Part shown: one piece after another, positions 28,561-37,124 of the stretch | How the letters are laid out: each line of letters begins with the position of its first letter | Position numbering within the stretch: the first letter of the stretch is position 1 | Assembly (NCBI RefSeq): GCF_009811755.1 | Contig: NZ_BLIV01000011.1 | Span: 42,055 to 106,054 of the forward strand | From: Roseobacter cerasinus | GTDB taxonomy: Bacteria > Pseudomonadota > Alphaproteobacteria > Rhodobacterales > Rhodobacteraceae | Length of the DNA stretch: 64,000 nucleotides | Direction of reading: 5' to 3' | The notes under the pieces: generated by a model | Database searches by the model: none | Told to the model about the DNA's origin: nothing | Seen by the model: the letters and a program-made list of their open reading frames with translations, nothing else | Position numbers and translations under genes: made by a program

Positions 28561-29304
28561 TTAGTGGCTCCAGAGGGGCAAGCCGATCAGCACCGCGCTT
28601 GCGACAACTGCGTAGGCGACGTGACGGTAAAGCCTCTCCCGATCCGGGTCAAACAGCGTACGCCCCAGCAGGGTGCCCATCGCATAGGGCACGAGCATCA
28701 CGAGGCCCAGCACCACCGCCTCCCACCCGATCAGCCCTTGCAGAGCCATTAGCGGCACCAGCGACAGCGAGGTGAGCGTGAGAAAGAGCAGGGTGTTGGC
28801 CCGGCTGCGGGCAATGCTGTCCTGCCCGCTGAGTTGAAAGAGGATCACCAGCGGCCCGTTCAGCCCGACGGAGCCCATCATCACGCCCGCCGCCGCCCCG
28901 ATGGTCGCGCGCACGCGCTTAGAGGGGGCCGCGTGGTAGCGCCACCCGGCGATCAGCAGGATAAGCGTCACGGAGATAATCCCCGACAGCACCCAGCGGA
29001 TCAGATCGGTATCGCTCGTGCGCAAGACCCAGATGCCAATAGGCGCGCAGAGGATGGCTGCGCCAATCATAAGCAAAGTGTTGGGCCGGTCAGCCTGTCC
29101 CCAAGCCCGCGGCACCAGTGTGACCAACGATGCGAGGGCAGAGACTGCGAAGGCCCCGATGGCCAGAGGTGGCGCCACAAAGGCGGTGGCCACGGGCATG
29201 TAAACCAACGCCGCGCCGAAGCCCGAGAAGCCATAGACGAGCCCGGCTGCAAAGGTCGCTGCCAACACCCAGACGAGGCCGGGCGTGGCAAGCAGATCAA
29301 GCAT
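28561..29304 (-). CDS. Sulfite exporter TauE/SafE (TSUP) family permease
   Basis: 247 aa from ATG 29302-29304, which lies inside the last codons of secF (8-base overlap). Eight or so hydrophobic segments; duplicated half motifs FAAGLVYGFSGFGAALVYMP near residue 15 and AAAGVMMGSVGLNGPLVILF near residue 140 are TSUP hallmarks. The family moves sulfite, sulfoacetate, thiosulfate or other organosulfur anions, and the actual substrate here is unknown. Tight coupling to secF is an unusual place for it. Confidence 0.88.
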   Translation of the reverse strand: MLDLLATPGLVWVLAATFAAGLVYGFSGFGAALVYMPVATAFVAPPLAIGAFAVSALASLVTLVPRAWGQADRPNTLLMIGAAILCAPIGIWVLRTSDTDLIRWVLSGIISVTLILLIAGWRYHAAPSKRVRATIGAAAGVMMGSVGLNGPLVILFQLSGQDSIARSRANTLLFLTLTSLSLVPLMALQGLIGWEAVVLGLVMLVPYAMGTLLGRTLFDPDRERLYRHVAYAVVASAVLIGLPLWSH

Positions 29305-30265
29305 CAATATTGGCGTATTGGTTGCCGGAGTTGGCGTCGGGCTTCGACCAGTCGCGCTTGACGCCAAGATAGAGCAGCGCGGCGGAGGCCACGAAGATCG
29401 AGGAATAGGTGCCCACGATCACACCCCAGATCATCGCAAAGACAAAGCCCCGGATCACATCACCACCCAAGACAAAGAGCGCAATGAGCGCCAGCAGCGT
29501 GGTCACGGAGGTCATGAACGTTCGGCTGAGGGTCTCGTTGATCGAGATGTTGAGCACCTCGTTCAGCGGGCGTTTCTTGTATTTGCGCAGGTTCTCCCGC
29601 ACCCGGTCAAAGACCACCACGGTGTCGTTCAGAGAATAGCCCACGATGGTCAGAAGCGCCGCGATAATGGCGAGGTCAAAGCGGATCTGCAGTTCGGAAA
29701 ACACCCCGATGGTCAGGATCACGTCATGCACAAGGGCCAGAACCGCCCCCAGCGCAAACTGCCATTCGAACCGCAGCCAGATGTAGATCAGAACCGCACC
29801 GATGGCCAAAACCACGGCGATGGCCGCCGTCTGGATCAGCTCGCCCGAGACCTTGGGGCCAACAGATTCCACTGAGACAAACTTGATGTCGGGTCGCACG
29901 GTTTTCAGCGCCTCTTCAACAGCGGCGATGACAGCCGGGGTCACAGCCTCCTGCCCTTCCTGCGCCTGAATGCGGATCATGGCGACGTTCTGGTCCGGCC
30001 CAAAAGTCGGGTCGAAGACCTCTGTGATCGACACATCGCCCAGTTCCAAAGGCGTCATGGCGTCACGGTAGATGCCGATATCCACGGGCAGCGGGCTCTC
30101 TGTCCGGATGGTTGTGCCACCCCGGAAGTCGATGCCAAAGTTCAGCCCCTGGATCATGAAGGAGGCAAAAGCCACCACCATCATCAGCCCGGAAATGCCC
30201 AGCCAGAGCTTCCAGCGCTTGAAGAAATCGAAATTTGTGCCTTGTTTGACCAGTCTCAGACGCAT
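29297..30265 (-). CDS. secF: Protein translocase subunit SecF
   Basis: 322 aa. N-terminal helix, then the periplasmic P1-like segment with FGIDFRGGTTIR, and five helices carrying YSLNDTVVVFDRVRENLR and the C-terminal VGTYSSIFVASAALLYLG. SecF pairs with SecD to pull exported proteins on the periplasmic side using the proton gradient. Only 1 base separates it from secD. Confidence 0.97.
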   Translation of the reverse strand: MRLRLVKQGTNFDFFKRWKLWLGISGLMMVVAFASFMIQGLNFGIDFRGGTTIRTESPLPVDIGIYRDAMTPLELGDVSITEVFDPTFGPDQNVAMIRIQAQEGQEAVTPAVIAAVEEALKTVRPDIKFVSVESVGPKVSGELIQTAAIAVVLAIGAVLIYIWLRFEWQFALGAVLALVHDVILTIGVFSELQIRFDLAIIAALLTIVGYSLNDTVVVFDRVRENLRKYKKRPLNEVLNISINETLSRTFMTSVTTLLALIALFVLGGDVIRGFVFAMIWGVIVGTYSSIFVASAALLYLGVKRDWSKPDANSGNQYANIDA

Positions 30266-30266
30266 C

Positions 30267-31928
30267 TCAAACCTCGATTGTTTTGGGGCGGCGGCGTTCG
30301 AACCACATGACCACTAGCAGGCGCGTGACGAAGATCGCGGTGAACACGGATGTCAGGATACCGAGGCCCAGCGTGATCGCAAAACCGCGCACCGGGCCGG
30401 AGCCCATGGCAAAGAGGATCGTCGCGGTGATGAAGGTGGTGATGTTGGCGTCGAGGATGGCGCTCAGCGCCTTCTCGTAACCCAACTCGATGGCTCGCGC
30501 CGGTCCTTTCGAGGTTTTCAGCTCCTCGCGGATCCGCTCGAAGATCAGCACGTTGGCGTCCACCGCCATCCCGACGGTTAGCACGATGCCCGCGATCCCC
30601 GGCAGTGTCAGCGTAGCGCCGATGAGGCTTAGAAGACCAAAGATCAGCCCGATGTTGATGATAAGCGCGATGTTGGCGAAGAATCCGAAGAGCCCATAGC
30701 TGAGGAACATGAAGACCAGCACGGCGGCAAAGGCCACCATGGTGGCAATCTTGCCCGCGTCGATACTGTCCTGCCCCAGTTCCGGGCCGATGGTGCGCTC
30801 TTCCAGGAACTCCAGACCGGCGGGCAAGGCACCCGCCCGCAAAAGCACCGCGAGATTAGTGGATTCCTCCACCGTGAACTGCCCGGTGATGATGCCGGAG
30901 CCGCCCGGAATATGGCTCTGGATCGTGGGGGCGCTGACCACTTCGTCGTCCAGTACGATGGCAAAGGGGGAACCGATGTTTTCTGCCGTATAATCGCCGA
31001 ACTTGCGTGCACCGGAGGTGTTAAAGCGGAAGTTCACTGCAGGGCGCCCGTTCTGGTCAAAGGCAGGCTGCGCATCGACCAACTCCTCACCCGTCACGAC
31101 CGAGGCCGCTTCGATGGTGTAGAAGACGCCCGGCTCATCCAGCGAGGGCACGATCTTGTTGCCAATCCCGGGTGCCGCATCGGGGTTGGTGCCGCGCGTG
31201 ACCACCGGGTTGAAGGTGAGCTGCGCGGTGGTGCCGATGATCTCTTTCAGCTCCGTCGCAGAGCCGATGCCCGGCACCTGGATCAGGATACGGTCGGCAC
31301 CCTGCCGCTGGATCGTGGGTTCGCGTGTGCCAACCTCGTCGATCCGGCGGCGGATGATCTCCAGCGACTGCTGCACCGTGCGCTCGTCGGTGGCGAGCTT
31401 TTCCTCTTCGGAGAGCGCAACGACAATCAGATCGCCCTCTGCCCGCACGGTGATGTCATTGGCGCCCACACCGGTCAGCGTCTGCACCGGGCGCGCCAGA
31501 GCACGCACGATCTCCAGCGCGCGCGGCATCCCCGCAGGTTCGCTGATCCGCACGCGCACTTCGTCATCTGCAGACGGTTGCAGCCGGATCGTGCCCACGG
31601 TCGACCGCTCAGGCCGCAGCGCATCGCGGATTTCCGGCCAGGCCGCATCCATGCGCGCGGCATAGACGTCTTCGACCTGCACTTCGGCCAGCAAATGCGC
31701 CCCGCCGCGCAAATCAAGCCCGAGGTTCACCAGCCCCGAGGGCATCCACTCCGGCCACAGCCCGCGATCTGCCTGGTTCTCAGCCGTATCCGCGCCCAGT
31801 TCTATGGCCTGAACCGCGTCATTGTGCCGCTCGACATTGGTGTAGAACGCGTTGGGCATCGCCAACCACAGACCCACAGCGCATGTCAGCCAGATCAGAA
31901 TGCGCTTCCAGAGGTCGATTTGCAGCAT
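30267..31928 (-). CDS. secD: Protein translocase subunit SecD
   Basis: 553 aa. N-terminal helix, GLDLRGGAHLLAEV near residue 70, a long periplasmic region (P1, about 40-370), and the six-helix RND part with LTLPGIAGIVLTVGMAVDAN and VLIFERIREEL, whose Asp and Arg residues carry the proton pathway. Thirty-three bases after yajC and one base before secF, the standard order. Confidence 0.97.
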   Translation of the reverse strand: MLQIDLWKRILIWLTCAVGLWLAMPNAFYTNVERHNDAVQAIELGADTAENQADRGLWPEWMPSGLVNLGLDLRGGAHLLAEVQVEDVYAARMDAAWPEIRDALRPERSTVGTIRLQPSADDEVRVRISEPAGMPRALEIVRALARPVQTLTGVGANDITVRAEGDLIVVALSEEEKLATDERTVQQSLEIIRRRIDEVGTREPTIQRQGADRILIQVPGIGSATELKEIIGTTAQLTFNPVVTRGTNPDAAPGIGNKIVPSLDEPGVFYTIEAASVVTGEELVDAQPAFDQNGRPAVNFRFNTSGARKFGDYTAENIGSPFAIVLDDEVVSAPTIQSHIPGGSGIITGQFTVEESTNLAVLLRAGALPAGLEFLEERTIGPELGQDSIDAGKIATMVAFAAVLVFMFLSYGLFGFFANIALIINIGLIFGLLSLIGATLTLPGIAGIVLTVGMAVDANVLIFERIREELKTSKGPARAIELGYEKALSAILDANITTFITATILFAMGSGPVRGFAITLGLGILTSVFTAIFVTRLLVVMWFERRRPKTIEV

Positions 31929-31961
31929 GTCTGCGCCTTTTCAATAAGCTGGGAGGCTGGC

Positions 31962-32243
31962 TTACTTCGCCGGTTCGGTCTTGGACAGCACGCTTGCGAT
32001 GGTCGACTGCACCACGCGGATCTTCACACCATCGGCAATCTCAAGCTCCAGCTCGTTCTCGCCGTCCTTGACCTTGGAGACCTTGCCGATCACCCCGCCC
32101 TGCGTCACCACCTGATCGCCGCGGCGCAGGGCGTTCACCATCGCCTGATGCTCTTTCACCTTCTTTTGCTGCGGGCGAATGAGCAGGAAATACATGATCG
32201 CGAAGATCAGGATCAGAGGTACAAATTGCGCGAACGCTTCCAT
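31962..32243 (-). CDS. yajC: Preprotein translocase accessory subunit YajC
   Basis: 93 aa from ATG 32241-32243 (MEAFAQFVPL). One N-terminal helix (VPLILIFAIMYFLLIRPQQK), then the soluble domain with ALRRGDQVVTQGGVIGKV, diagnostic of YajC. First gene of the ten-gene minus-strand block; its promoter should lie in the 211 bases shared with the divergent protease gene. Confidence 0.96.
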   Translation of the reverse strand: MEAFAQFVPLILIFAIMYFLLIRPQQKKVKEHQAMVNALRRGDQVVTQGGVIGKVSKVKDGENELELEIADGVKIRVVQSTIASVLSKTEPAK

Positions 32244-32454
32244 GACAACGGTCCTTCCGGGTAGATCGTCGCCGCGAGAGGCGCGGGGACGCAAAGTTTG
32301 GCGGAACCTATGGGCTGAACCTGCGCTTTGCAAGGGAGGCCGTGCAGGTTTCGCGCCCCCGTTGAACACAAGCTGAAGAGAGGTCAGGCAAGGGCTTGGC
32401 GGGCGTCGCAAAACACAGCATCTTCTGACGCAACCATACCGCTCAGGACCGCCT

Positions 32455-33171
32455 ATGCCGACCTTGATCAAGATCGCCGGACTGCTGTTGCCGCTATTGT
32501 TCGGCAGTTTTGCAGCGCTCGCGGAACCTATGCCCGCACTTGGTCTGGCCGAGCGGCAGAGCTGGGTCGCAGTGGGCCCTGTCAACGCGGCGGGCTATCG
32601 CTCCAAGGCGTCTTGCACTGGGACATTGATCGCCCCGGATTTGGTGGTCACCGCCGCGCATTGCGTCGGTGGCACGCGCCATTTCGTGGCGGGCTGGGAT
32701 CGCGGCAGCTTTGCAGCACACAGGGTTGCCGCCGAGGCGTTCGTCCATCCGGGCTATCCGGGCAGCGAAGGTCAGGCGCGGCTGCGCTATGACGTGGCCG
32801 TGTTGCAGCTGGAGACGGCGATCGCGCCCCGTTTGGTTGCCCCCCTGCAACTCAATGATGATCCGGCGCTCCGCAGTGGCGCGCTGTCAGTGTTGGGCTA
32901 TCATCGTGAAAGGCCGCATGTGCTGAACGGACGCGACGACTGCGCAGTGCTGTCGGAGCCTGTTGAACCGATCCTGATGTTGGGCTGCGAGGTGATCGCA
33001 GGCAATTCCGGCGGGCCGGTGCTGGCGCAAACCGATATCGGGTGGGCCGTGGTGGCCATAGTTTCCGCGCGGACCAGCGGCCCCACCTCCCGCGCCCTGA
33101 CCGTGCCCGTGGATGACTGGCTGATGGAACAGTGGCGCGCCGCGATGGACCGTGCTGCGGCATCCCAGTGA
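32455..33171 (+). CDS. Trypsin-like serine protease (S1 family), exported
   Basis: 238 aa with signal peptide (about MPTLIKIAGLLLPLLFGSFA ending before EPMP). Catalytic triad by motif: His69 in TAAHC, Asp113 in YDVAVL, Ser185 in GNSGGP. Four Cys could form disulfides. No PDZ domain, so it is not a DegP-type protease. Similar short secreted trypsins are common beside serS in roseobacters, but the substrate is unknown. RBS weak. Confidence 0.88.
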   Translation: MPTLIKIAGLLLPLLFGSFAALAEPMPALGLAERQSWVAVGPVNAAGYRSKASCTGTLIAPDLVVTAAHCVGGTRHFVAGWDRGSFAAHRVAAEAFVHPGYPGSEGQARLRYDVAVLQLETAIAPRLVAPLQLNDDPALRSGALSVLGYHRERPHVLNGRDDCAVLSEPVEPILMLGCEVIAGNSGGPVLAQTDIGWAVVAIVSARTSGPTSRALTVPVDDWLMEQWRAAMDRAAASQ

Positions 33172-33245
33172 AATCTGACGGTTCCGCAGGCGGCTCATAT
33201 CGGCCATAAGCAGCACAGAGACGACTCACCGCCAGGAGCACCGCC

Positions 33246-34538
33246 ATGCACGATATTCGCGCGATCCGAGACAACCCCGCAGGTTTTGACGCCGCCCTTG
33301 CGCGTCGTGGGGACGCGCCGATATCGTCTGATCTGCTGGCGCTGGATGAGGCGCGGCGTGCCAAGATCAGCGCGGCGGAGAGCGCGCAGGCAGACCAGAA
33401 CAAGGCGTCGAAAGAGGTGGGGGCGGCAAAGGCCGCTGGCAATGAGGCGGAGTTCGAACGGTTGCGGGCGCTTGTGGGCGAGAAAAAGGCCGAAGTGGCC
33501 GCGATGCAGGCCGAAGCCAAGTCGCTCAATGCCCAACTGACCGACCAGTTGGCGCGCATCGCCAACCTGCCGGCCGAGGACGTGCCGGACGGGGCGGACG
33601 AAGACGACAATGTCGAGGTCAACCGCTGGGGCACGCCCCGCGACCTCGGTTTTGCGCCCAAAGAGCATTTCGAGGTTGCGGGCGTCGCCGCCTCGATGGA
33701 TTTCGAGACCGCTGCCAAAATCTCTGGCAGCCGCTTTGTCGTGCTGAAGGGCGCTGTGGCGCGCATCCACCGGGCCTTGGCGCAGTTCATGATCGACATC
33801 CATGTGGATGAAAACGGCCTGACCGAAATGCAGACGCCCGTGCTGGTGCGCAATGAGGCGATGTACGGGACCGACAAGCTGCCGAAATTCGGGGAAGACG
33901 GCTATCAGACCACCAATGGCTGGTGGCTGGTGCCCACCTCCGAAGTGCCGCTGACCTACACGGTGGCCGATGAGATTTTGGAGCAGACCGCCCTGCCCAT
34001 CCGGATGACCGCGCACACGCTCTGCTTCCGCTCTGAGGCGGGCAGCGCGGGCAAGGACACCTCAGGCATGCTGCGCCAGCATCAGTTCGAGAAGGTCGAG
34101 ATGGTTTCGATCACCCATCCTGATGACAGCGAGGCCGAGCAGAAACGCATGCTGCGGTGCGCCGAAGATCTGCTGGAGCGGTTGGAGATCCCCTTCCGTA
34201 CGGTTGTTCTGTGTACGGGCGACATGGGGTTTGGCGCGCGGCGCACCTATGACATCGAGGCCTGGTTGCCGGGGCAAAACGCCTATCGCGAGATCTCCTC
34301 GGTCTCGACCACGGGCGACTTTCAGGCCCGCCGCATGAATGCGCGCTTCCGCCCCGCAGATGGGGGCAAACCGCAGTTCGTGCATACCCTGAATGGGTCG
34401 GGACTGGCTGTGGGGCGCTGCCTGATTGCGGTGCTGGAAAACGGGCAGCAGGCCGATGGGGCGGTGACCCTTCCGGCGGTTTTGGCCCCTTATCTCGGCG
34501 GCAAGACGACGCTTTCGGCGGACGGTCAACTGGTCTGA
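33246..34538 (+). CDS. serS: Seryl-tRNA synthetase
   Basis: 430 aa. N-terminal coiled-coil arm (about 28-100; [20 protein letters not shown]) that grips the long variable arm of tRNA-Ser, then the class II catalytic core with motif 2 [20 protein letters not shown] and FEKVE, and motif 3 [17 protein letters not shown]. The start ATG follows AGGAG. Full family length. Confidence 0.98.
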   Translation: MHDIRAIRDNPAGFDAALARRGDAPISSDLLALDEARRAKISAAESAQADQNKASKEVGAAKAAGNEAEFERLRALVGEKKAEVAAMQAEAKSLNAQLTDQLARIANLPAEDVPDGADEDDNVEVNRWGTPRDLGFAPKEHFEVAGVAASMDFETAAKISGSRFVVLKGAVARIHRALAQFMIDIHVDENGLTEMQTPVLVRNEAMYGTDKLPKFGEDGYQTTNGWWLVPTSEVPLTYTVADEILEQTALPIRMTAHTLCFRSEAGSAGKDTSGMLRQHQFEKVEMVSITHPDDSEAEQKRMLRCAEDLLERLEIPFRTVVLCTGDMGFGARRTYDIEAWLPGQNAYREISSVSTTGDFQARRMNARFRPADGGKPQFVHTLNGSGLAVGRCLIAVLENGQQADGAVTLPAVLAPYLGGKTTLSADGQLV

Positions 34539-34623
34539 TGCCCACAGGGCGGCGCCCAAGGTTAAGCGCGCCTTTGCTGGCCTTGGCGATTGACCCATGG
34601 ACGCGAGGCATTAGGCTGCCGTG

Positions 34624-35787
34624 ATGGACAAACCCAGCCTTCAAAGTGACCGCGACTGCGCCGCCGGGATCGAGGTGACGGACGCATTTGAGCCCTTCGT
34701 GCAGCGCAACGATGTCTTCACGCGCGCCTTCTGGGACCCGTCCGTGCGCAGCGCCAAGACCGATGCCTTTTTCGCCTCCTACCGGATGGAGGCCAGCCCG
34801 CGCCGCGGTGACGGCTTCAGCCAGCGCGACTTTGCCCTGCGCAATGCCGCGTGGTTGATCTCGGACATCATGACCGACCGCTTTGCCGATCAGGGCCGCC
34901 GCGAAGGGTTTCAGGCCTCCATCAGCGCAGACACGCCAGTGGCACCGGTTAAGCTAGACGTAGACAACCCAACCGAAATGTCGTCTGAGATCAAAAAGGT
35001 CGCCCGCTTTTTTAAAGCAGATCTTTGTGGGATCACGGCAATTGACCCGCGCTGGCACTACAGCAGCCGCGTCGATGTGCGCGACCTGTCCGATGCGCCC
35101 AACGACCTGCCGGAGGGACTCACCTCCGTGATCGTGCTGGGCCATGAGATGGACGCGGAGCTGGTCAACACCTACCCCGCAGCAACCGGCGGGGCCGCAA
35201 CCGGGCGCGCCTATAGTCAGGAGGCTGCCACGGTCATGCAACTGGCCGCCTACATCCGCAATTTGGGCTACGAGGCGGTGCCGTCCATGAATGACACCGC
35301 TCTGGTGATCCCCTATGCGCTGCAAGCGGGTCTGGGCGAATATGCTCGCAACCAGATGGTGATCACGCCAGAGTTCGGCCCGCGTTTGCGGTTTTCGAAG
35401 ATTTTCACCTCCCTGCCTCTGGCCCATGACAGGCCAAAACCGCTTGGGGTACGCGCTTTTTGCGATATCTGCACAAAATGCGCCGAGGCCTGCCCGGTCA
35501 ACGCCCTGCCCTTCGGCGCGCCGGAGGTGGGTGGTGCCAATATCTCCGTTCTCAAGGGCGTCAAGAAATGGACGTCGGATGCGGAGAAATGCTTTGGCTT
35601 CTGGGCCAAGCTGGCCTCAGACTGCGCGATCTGCATGCGCGTCTGCCCGTTCAACCGCGATTTCAGGCACTGGCCGCACCGGCTCTGGCTGCGCCTCGCC
35701 CTCTCGCCACTGCGCCACCTGGCCCTTTGGTTGGACCGGGGCCGTGGCGGGCGGACCAAACCCAGTGCATGGTGGTCCGCCTCATAG
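34624..35787 (+). CDS. Soluble reductive-dehalogenase-like double [4Fe-4S] protein
   Basis: 387 aa from ATG 34624 (a GTG directly before is possible). The C-terminal third has FCxxCxxCxxxCP (FCDICTKCAEACP, Cys about 280-290) and a second set C-x10-C-x2-C-x3-CP (CFGFWAKLASDCAICMRVCP, Cys about 323-341), the double cluster arrangement of RdhA proteins. Upstream, EYARNQMVITPEFGPRLRFS and IFTSLPL follow the cobalamin-binding core pattern of RdhA/QueG. There is no Tat signal and no RdhB membrane anchor gene, so it is probably cytosolic, as in aerobic marine RdhA types. Activity on halogenated compounds is unproven; the chance that it is a different corrinoid reductase is real. Confidence 0.72.
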   Translation: MDKPSLQSDRDCAAGIEVTDAFEPFVQRNDVFTRAFWDPSVRSAKTDAFFASYRMEASPRRGDGFSQRDFALRNAAWLISDIMTDRFADQGRREGFQASISADTPVAPVKLDVDNPTEMSSEIKKVARFFKADLCGITAIDPRWHYSSRVDVRDLSDAPNDLPEGLTSVIVLGHEMDAELVNTYPAATGGAATGRAYSQEAATVMQLAAYIRNLGYEAVPSMNDTALVIPYALQAGLGEYARNQMVITPEFGPRLRFSKIFTSLPLAHDRPKPLGVRAFCDICTKCAEACPVNALPFGAPEVGGANISVLKGVKKWTSDAEKCFGFWAKLASDCAICMRVCPFNRDFRHWPHRLWLRLALSPLRHLALWLDRGRGGRTKPSAWWSAS

Positions 35788-35790
35788 GCG

Positions 35791-35988
35791 TCACGGCGCG
35801 GATCGGCGCACATTCCCGTGCCAGTCTTCACCTGCAATCGGCGCGGTTGTCAGGGCGCTTTTAAAGTCCACGTCTGTTCGCACTTCAGCCAGCATCAACC
35901 CGACAAGCACACCAGCGGCAAGCGCCAGCAGCACGCGCAGTGGAGCGCGCTCCACCCTGGGCCGTTGTTCAAAAGCGATATGAGCCAT
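35791..35988 (-). CDS. Small single-helix membrane protein
   Basis: 65 aa. ATG at 35986-35988 is preceded by AAGGAGG at good spacing, strong support for translation. One hydrophobic helix (LRVLLALAAGVLVGLMLAEV, about 17-36) with a basic N-terminus (in) and acidic C-terminal part. No family recognised. Convergent with the RdhA-like gene, 3 bases between stops. Confidence 0.65.
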   Translation of the reverse strand: MAHIAFEQRPRVERAPLRVLLALAAGVLVGLMLAEVRTDVDFKSALTTAPIAGEDWHGNVRRSAP

Positions 35989-36089
35989 CTTAGCCTCCTT
36001 TCAGGCGTTCTCAGCGATGGCCCCTATGTATTCTCGCGCGACAAATTCTTAAAACGAATGTTTGGCATCTTATGCATCACGAGATGTGA

Positions 36090-36677
36090 TCATGAAGGGG
36101 CAACCGCCTTGCGCACCATCTGCCAATACTCCGCTTCAACATCCTGAAGCGACAGCCGCCCCCCGGACCGGAACCAGGTGCTGACACCCGTGAGCATGGC
36201 AATCACCGCCAGCGTCGCGATCTTTGTGTCGGCCACGTCAAAGCTGCCATCCGTAACACCCGCGCGCAGGATTGCCTCCAACCGGTCCTCATATGCCCCG
36301 CGCATCGCCTCGATGCGCGCGAAATTGTCAGAGGTGAGATTGCGCAGCTCCATATAGGCAATGAACACCGCATCGGGGCGGTCGTGATGAAAGCGGATAT
36401 GGAACCGCACAAAATGCTCCAGCCGCGCCTCTGGCGTGGCGGTTGGATCATCCTCGAAGGTCTGCAACAGCGCCTCCAGATGGCTCTGCATCAAGTCAAA
36501 CAGCAAGCTCTGCTTGTCGGCAGTGTAGTTGTAGAGTGCCCCGGCCTGCACGCCGACCTCGCGCGCAATCTCACGCATGGAGACGGCGGCAAACCCGCGG
36601 GCCGCAAAGAGTTTCTGCGCCGCCGCGCGGACGCGGGGGCCGGTGATATCTGAATGTGAGCCTGCGGTGCGCGCCAT
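36090..36677 (-). CDS. TetR/AcrR-family transcriptional regulator
   Basis: 195 aa from the ATG at 36675-36677; an in-frame TTG at 36707 lies within the presumed operator and is less likely. The N-terminal HTH (VRAAAQKLFAARGFAAVSMR then EIAREVGVQAGALYNYTADK) is classic TetR; the C-terminal domain (ELRNLTSDNFARIEAMRGAY) resembles regulators of acyl-CoA or fatty-acid genes. The ligand is unknown. It is divergent from the lipoprotein gene, and a dyad lies 16 bases upstream of the start. Confidence 0.87.
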   Translation of the reverse strand: MARTAGSHSDITGPRVRAAAQKLFAARGFAAVSMREIAREVGVQAGALYNYTADKQSLLFDLMQSHLEALLQTFEDDPTATPEARLEHFVRFHIRFHHDRPDAVFIAYMELRNLTSDNFARIEAMRGAYEDRLEAILRAGVTDGSFDVADTKIATLAVIAMLTGVSTWFRSGGRLSLQDVEAEYWQMVRKAVAPS

Positions 36678-36692
36678 GGGTCGATCATGATC

Positions 36693-36706
36693 TGAACGCT
36701 TGTTCA
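36693..36706. promoter_or_regulatory. Candidate TetR operator
   Basis: TGAACGCTTGTTCA has TGAAC/GTTCA arms around a 4-base centre, in the divergent region between the TetR gene and the lipoprotein gene. Position and shape fit an autoregulatory TetR site of the acyl-CoA-responsive kind; not verified. Confidence 0.5.
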
Positions 36707-36772
36707 AAACAATGCTTTCTTGCGTGCGGCGGGACCATCAGGCACAACGGATGCACCAATTGGAGGTCTCAG

Positions 36773-37054
36773 ATGCGCCTTGCGCCCCTTGTCCTTGTGC
36801 TGCCCTTTGCCGCCTGCGTGCAGTTTCCTAAGATTGATGACGCCACCGATCAGGCAGCCCGTGATGCCGCCTATCCAAAGCTGATCCCGCTCGACACGAT
36901 TCCGCAGAGTTCGGCGCAAGATCTGACAGATCAGCAAGAGGTGCAGGAGAGCCTTGAACAGCGGGTCAGCAGCCTGCAAGCGCGTGCTGCCCGGTTGCGC
37001 AGCGGAGGGCTGACCCCCGAGGAACGGGCGCGCCTTGACGACAAGGTCGAGTAG
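36773..37054 (+). CDS. Small predicted lipoprotein
   Basis: 93 aa from ATG 36773 with GGAGGT upstream. Signal sequence MRLAPLVLVLPFAACV places a Cys at residue 15 after FAA, a plausible lipobox. The mature part has a helical, charged C-terminus (QEVQESLEQRVSSLQARAAR) likely to coil. No family recognised. The 70 bases to hom could be read through, so co-transcription with hom is possible. Confidence 0.72.
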   Translation: MRLAPLVLVLPFAACVQFPKIDDATDQAARDAAYPKLIPLDTIPQSSAQDLTDQQEVQESLEQRVSSLQARAARLRSGGLTPEERARLDDKVE

Positions 37055-37124
37055 CGCGTTGCACGTGCGCGGCGAACCGGCTACATGGCGCGCAACGGCA
37101 CTCTAGCGCAAAGGATCTGCGGTC

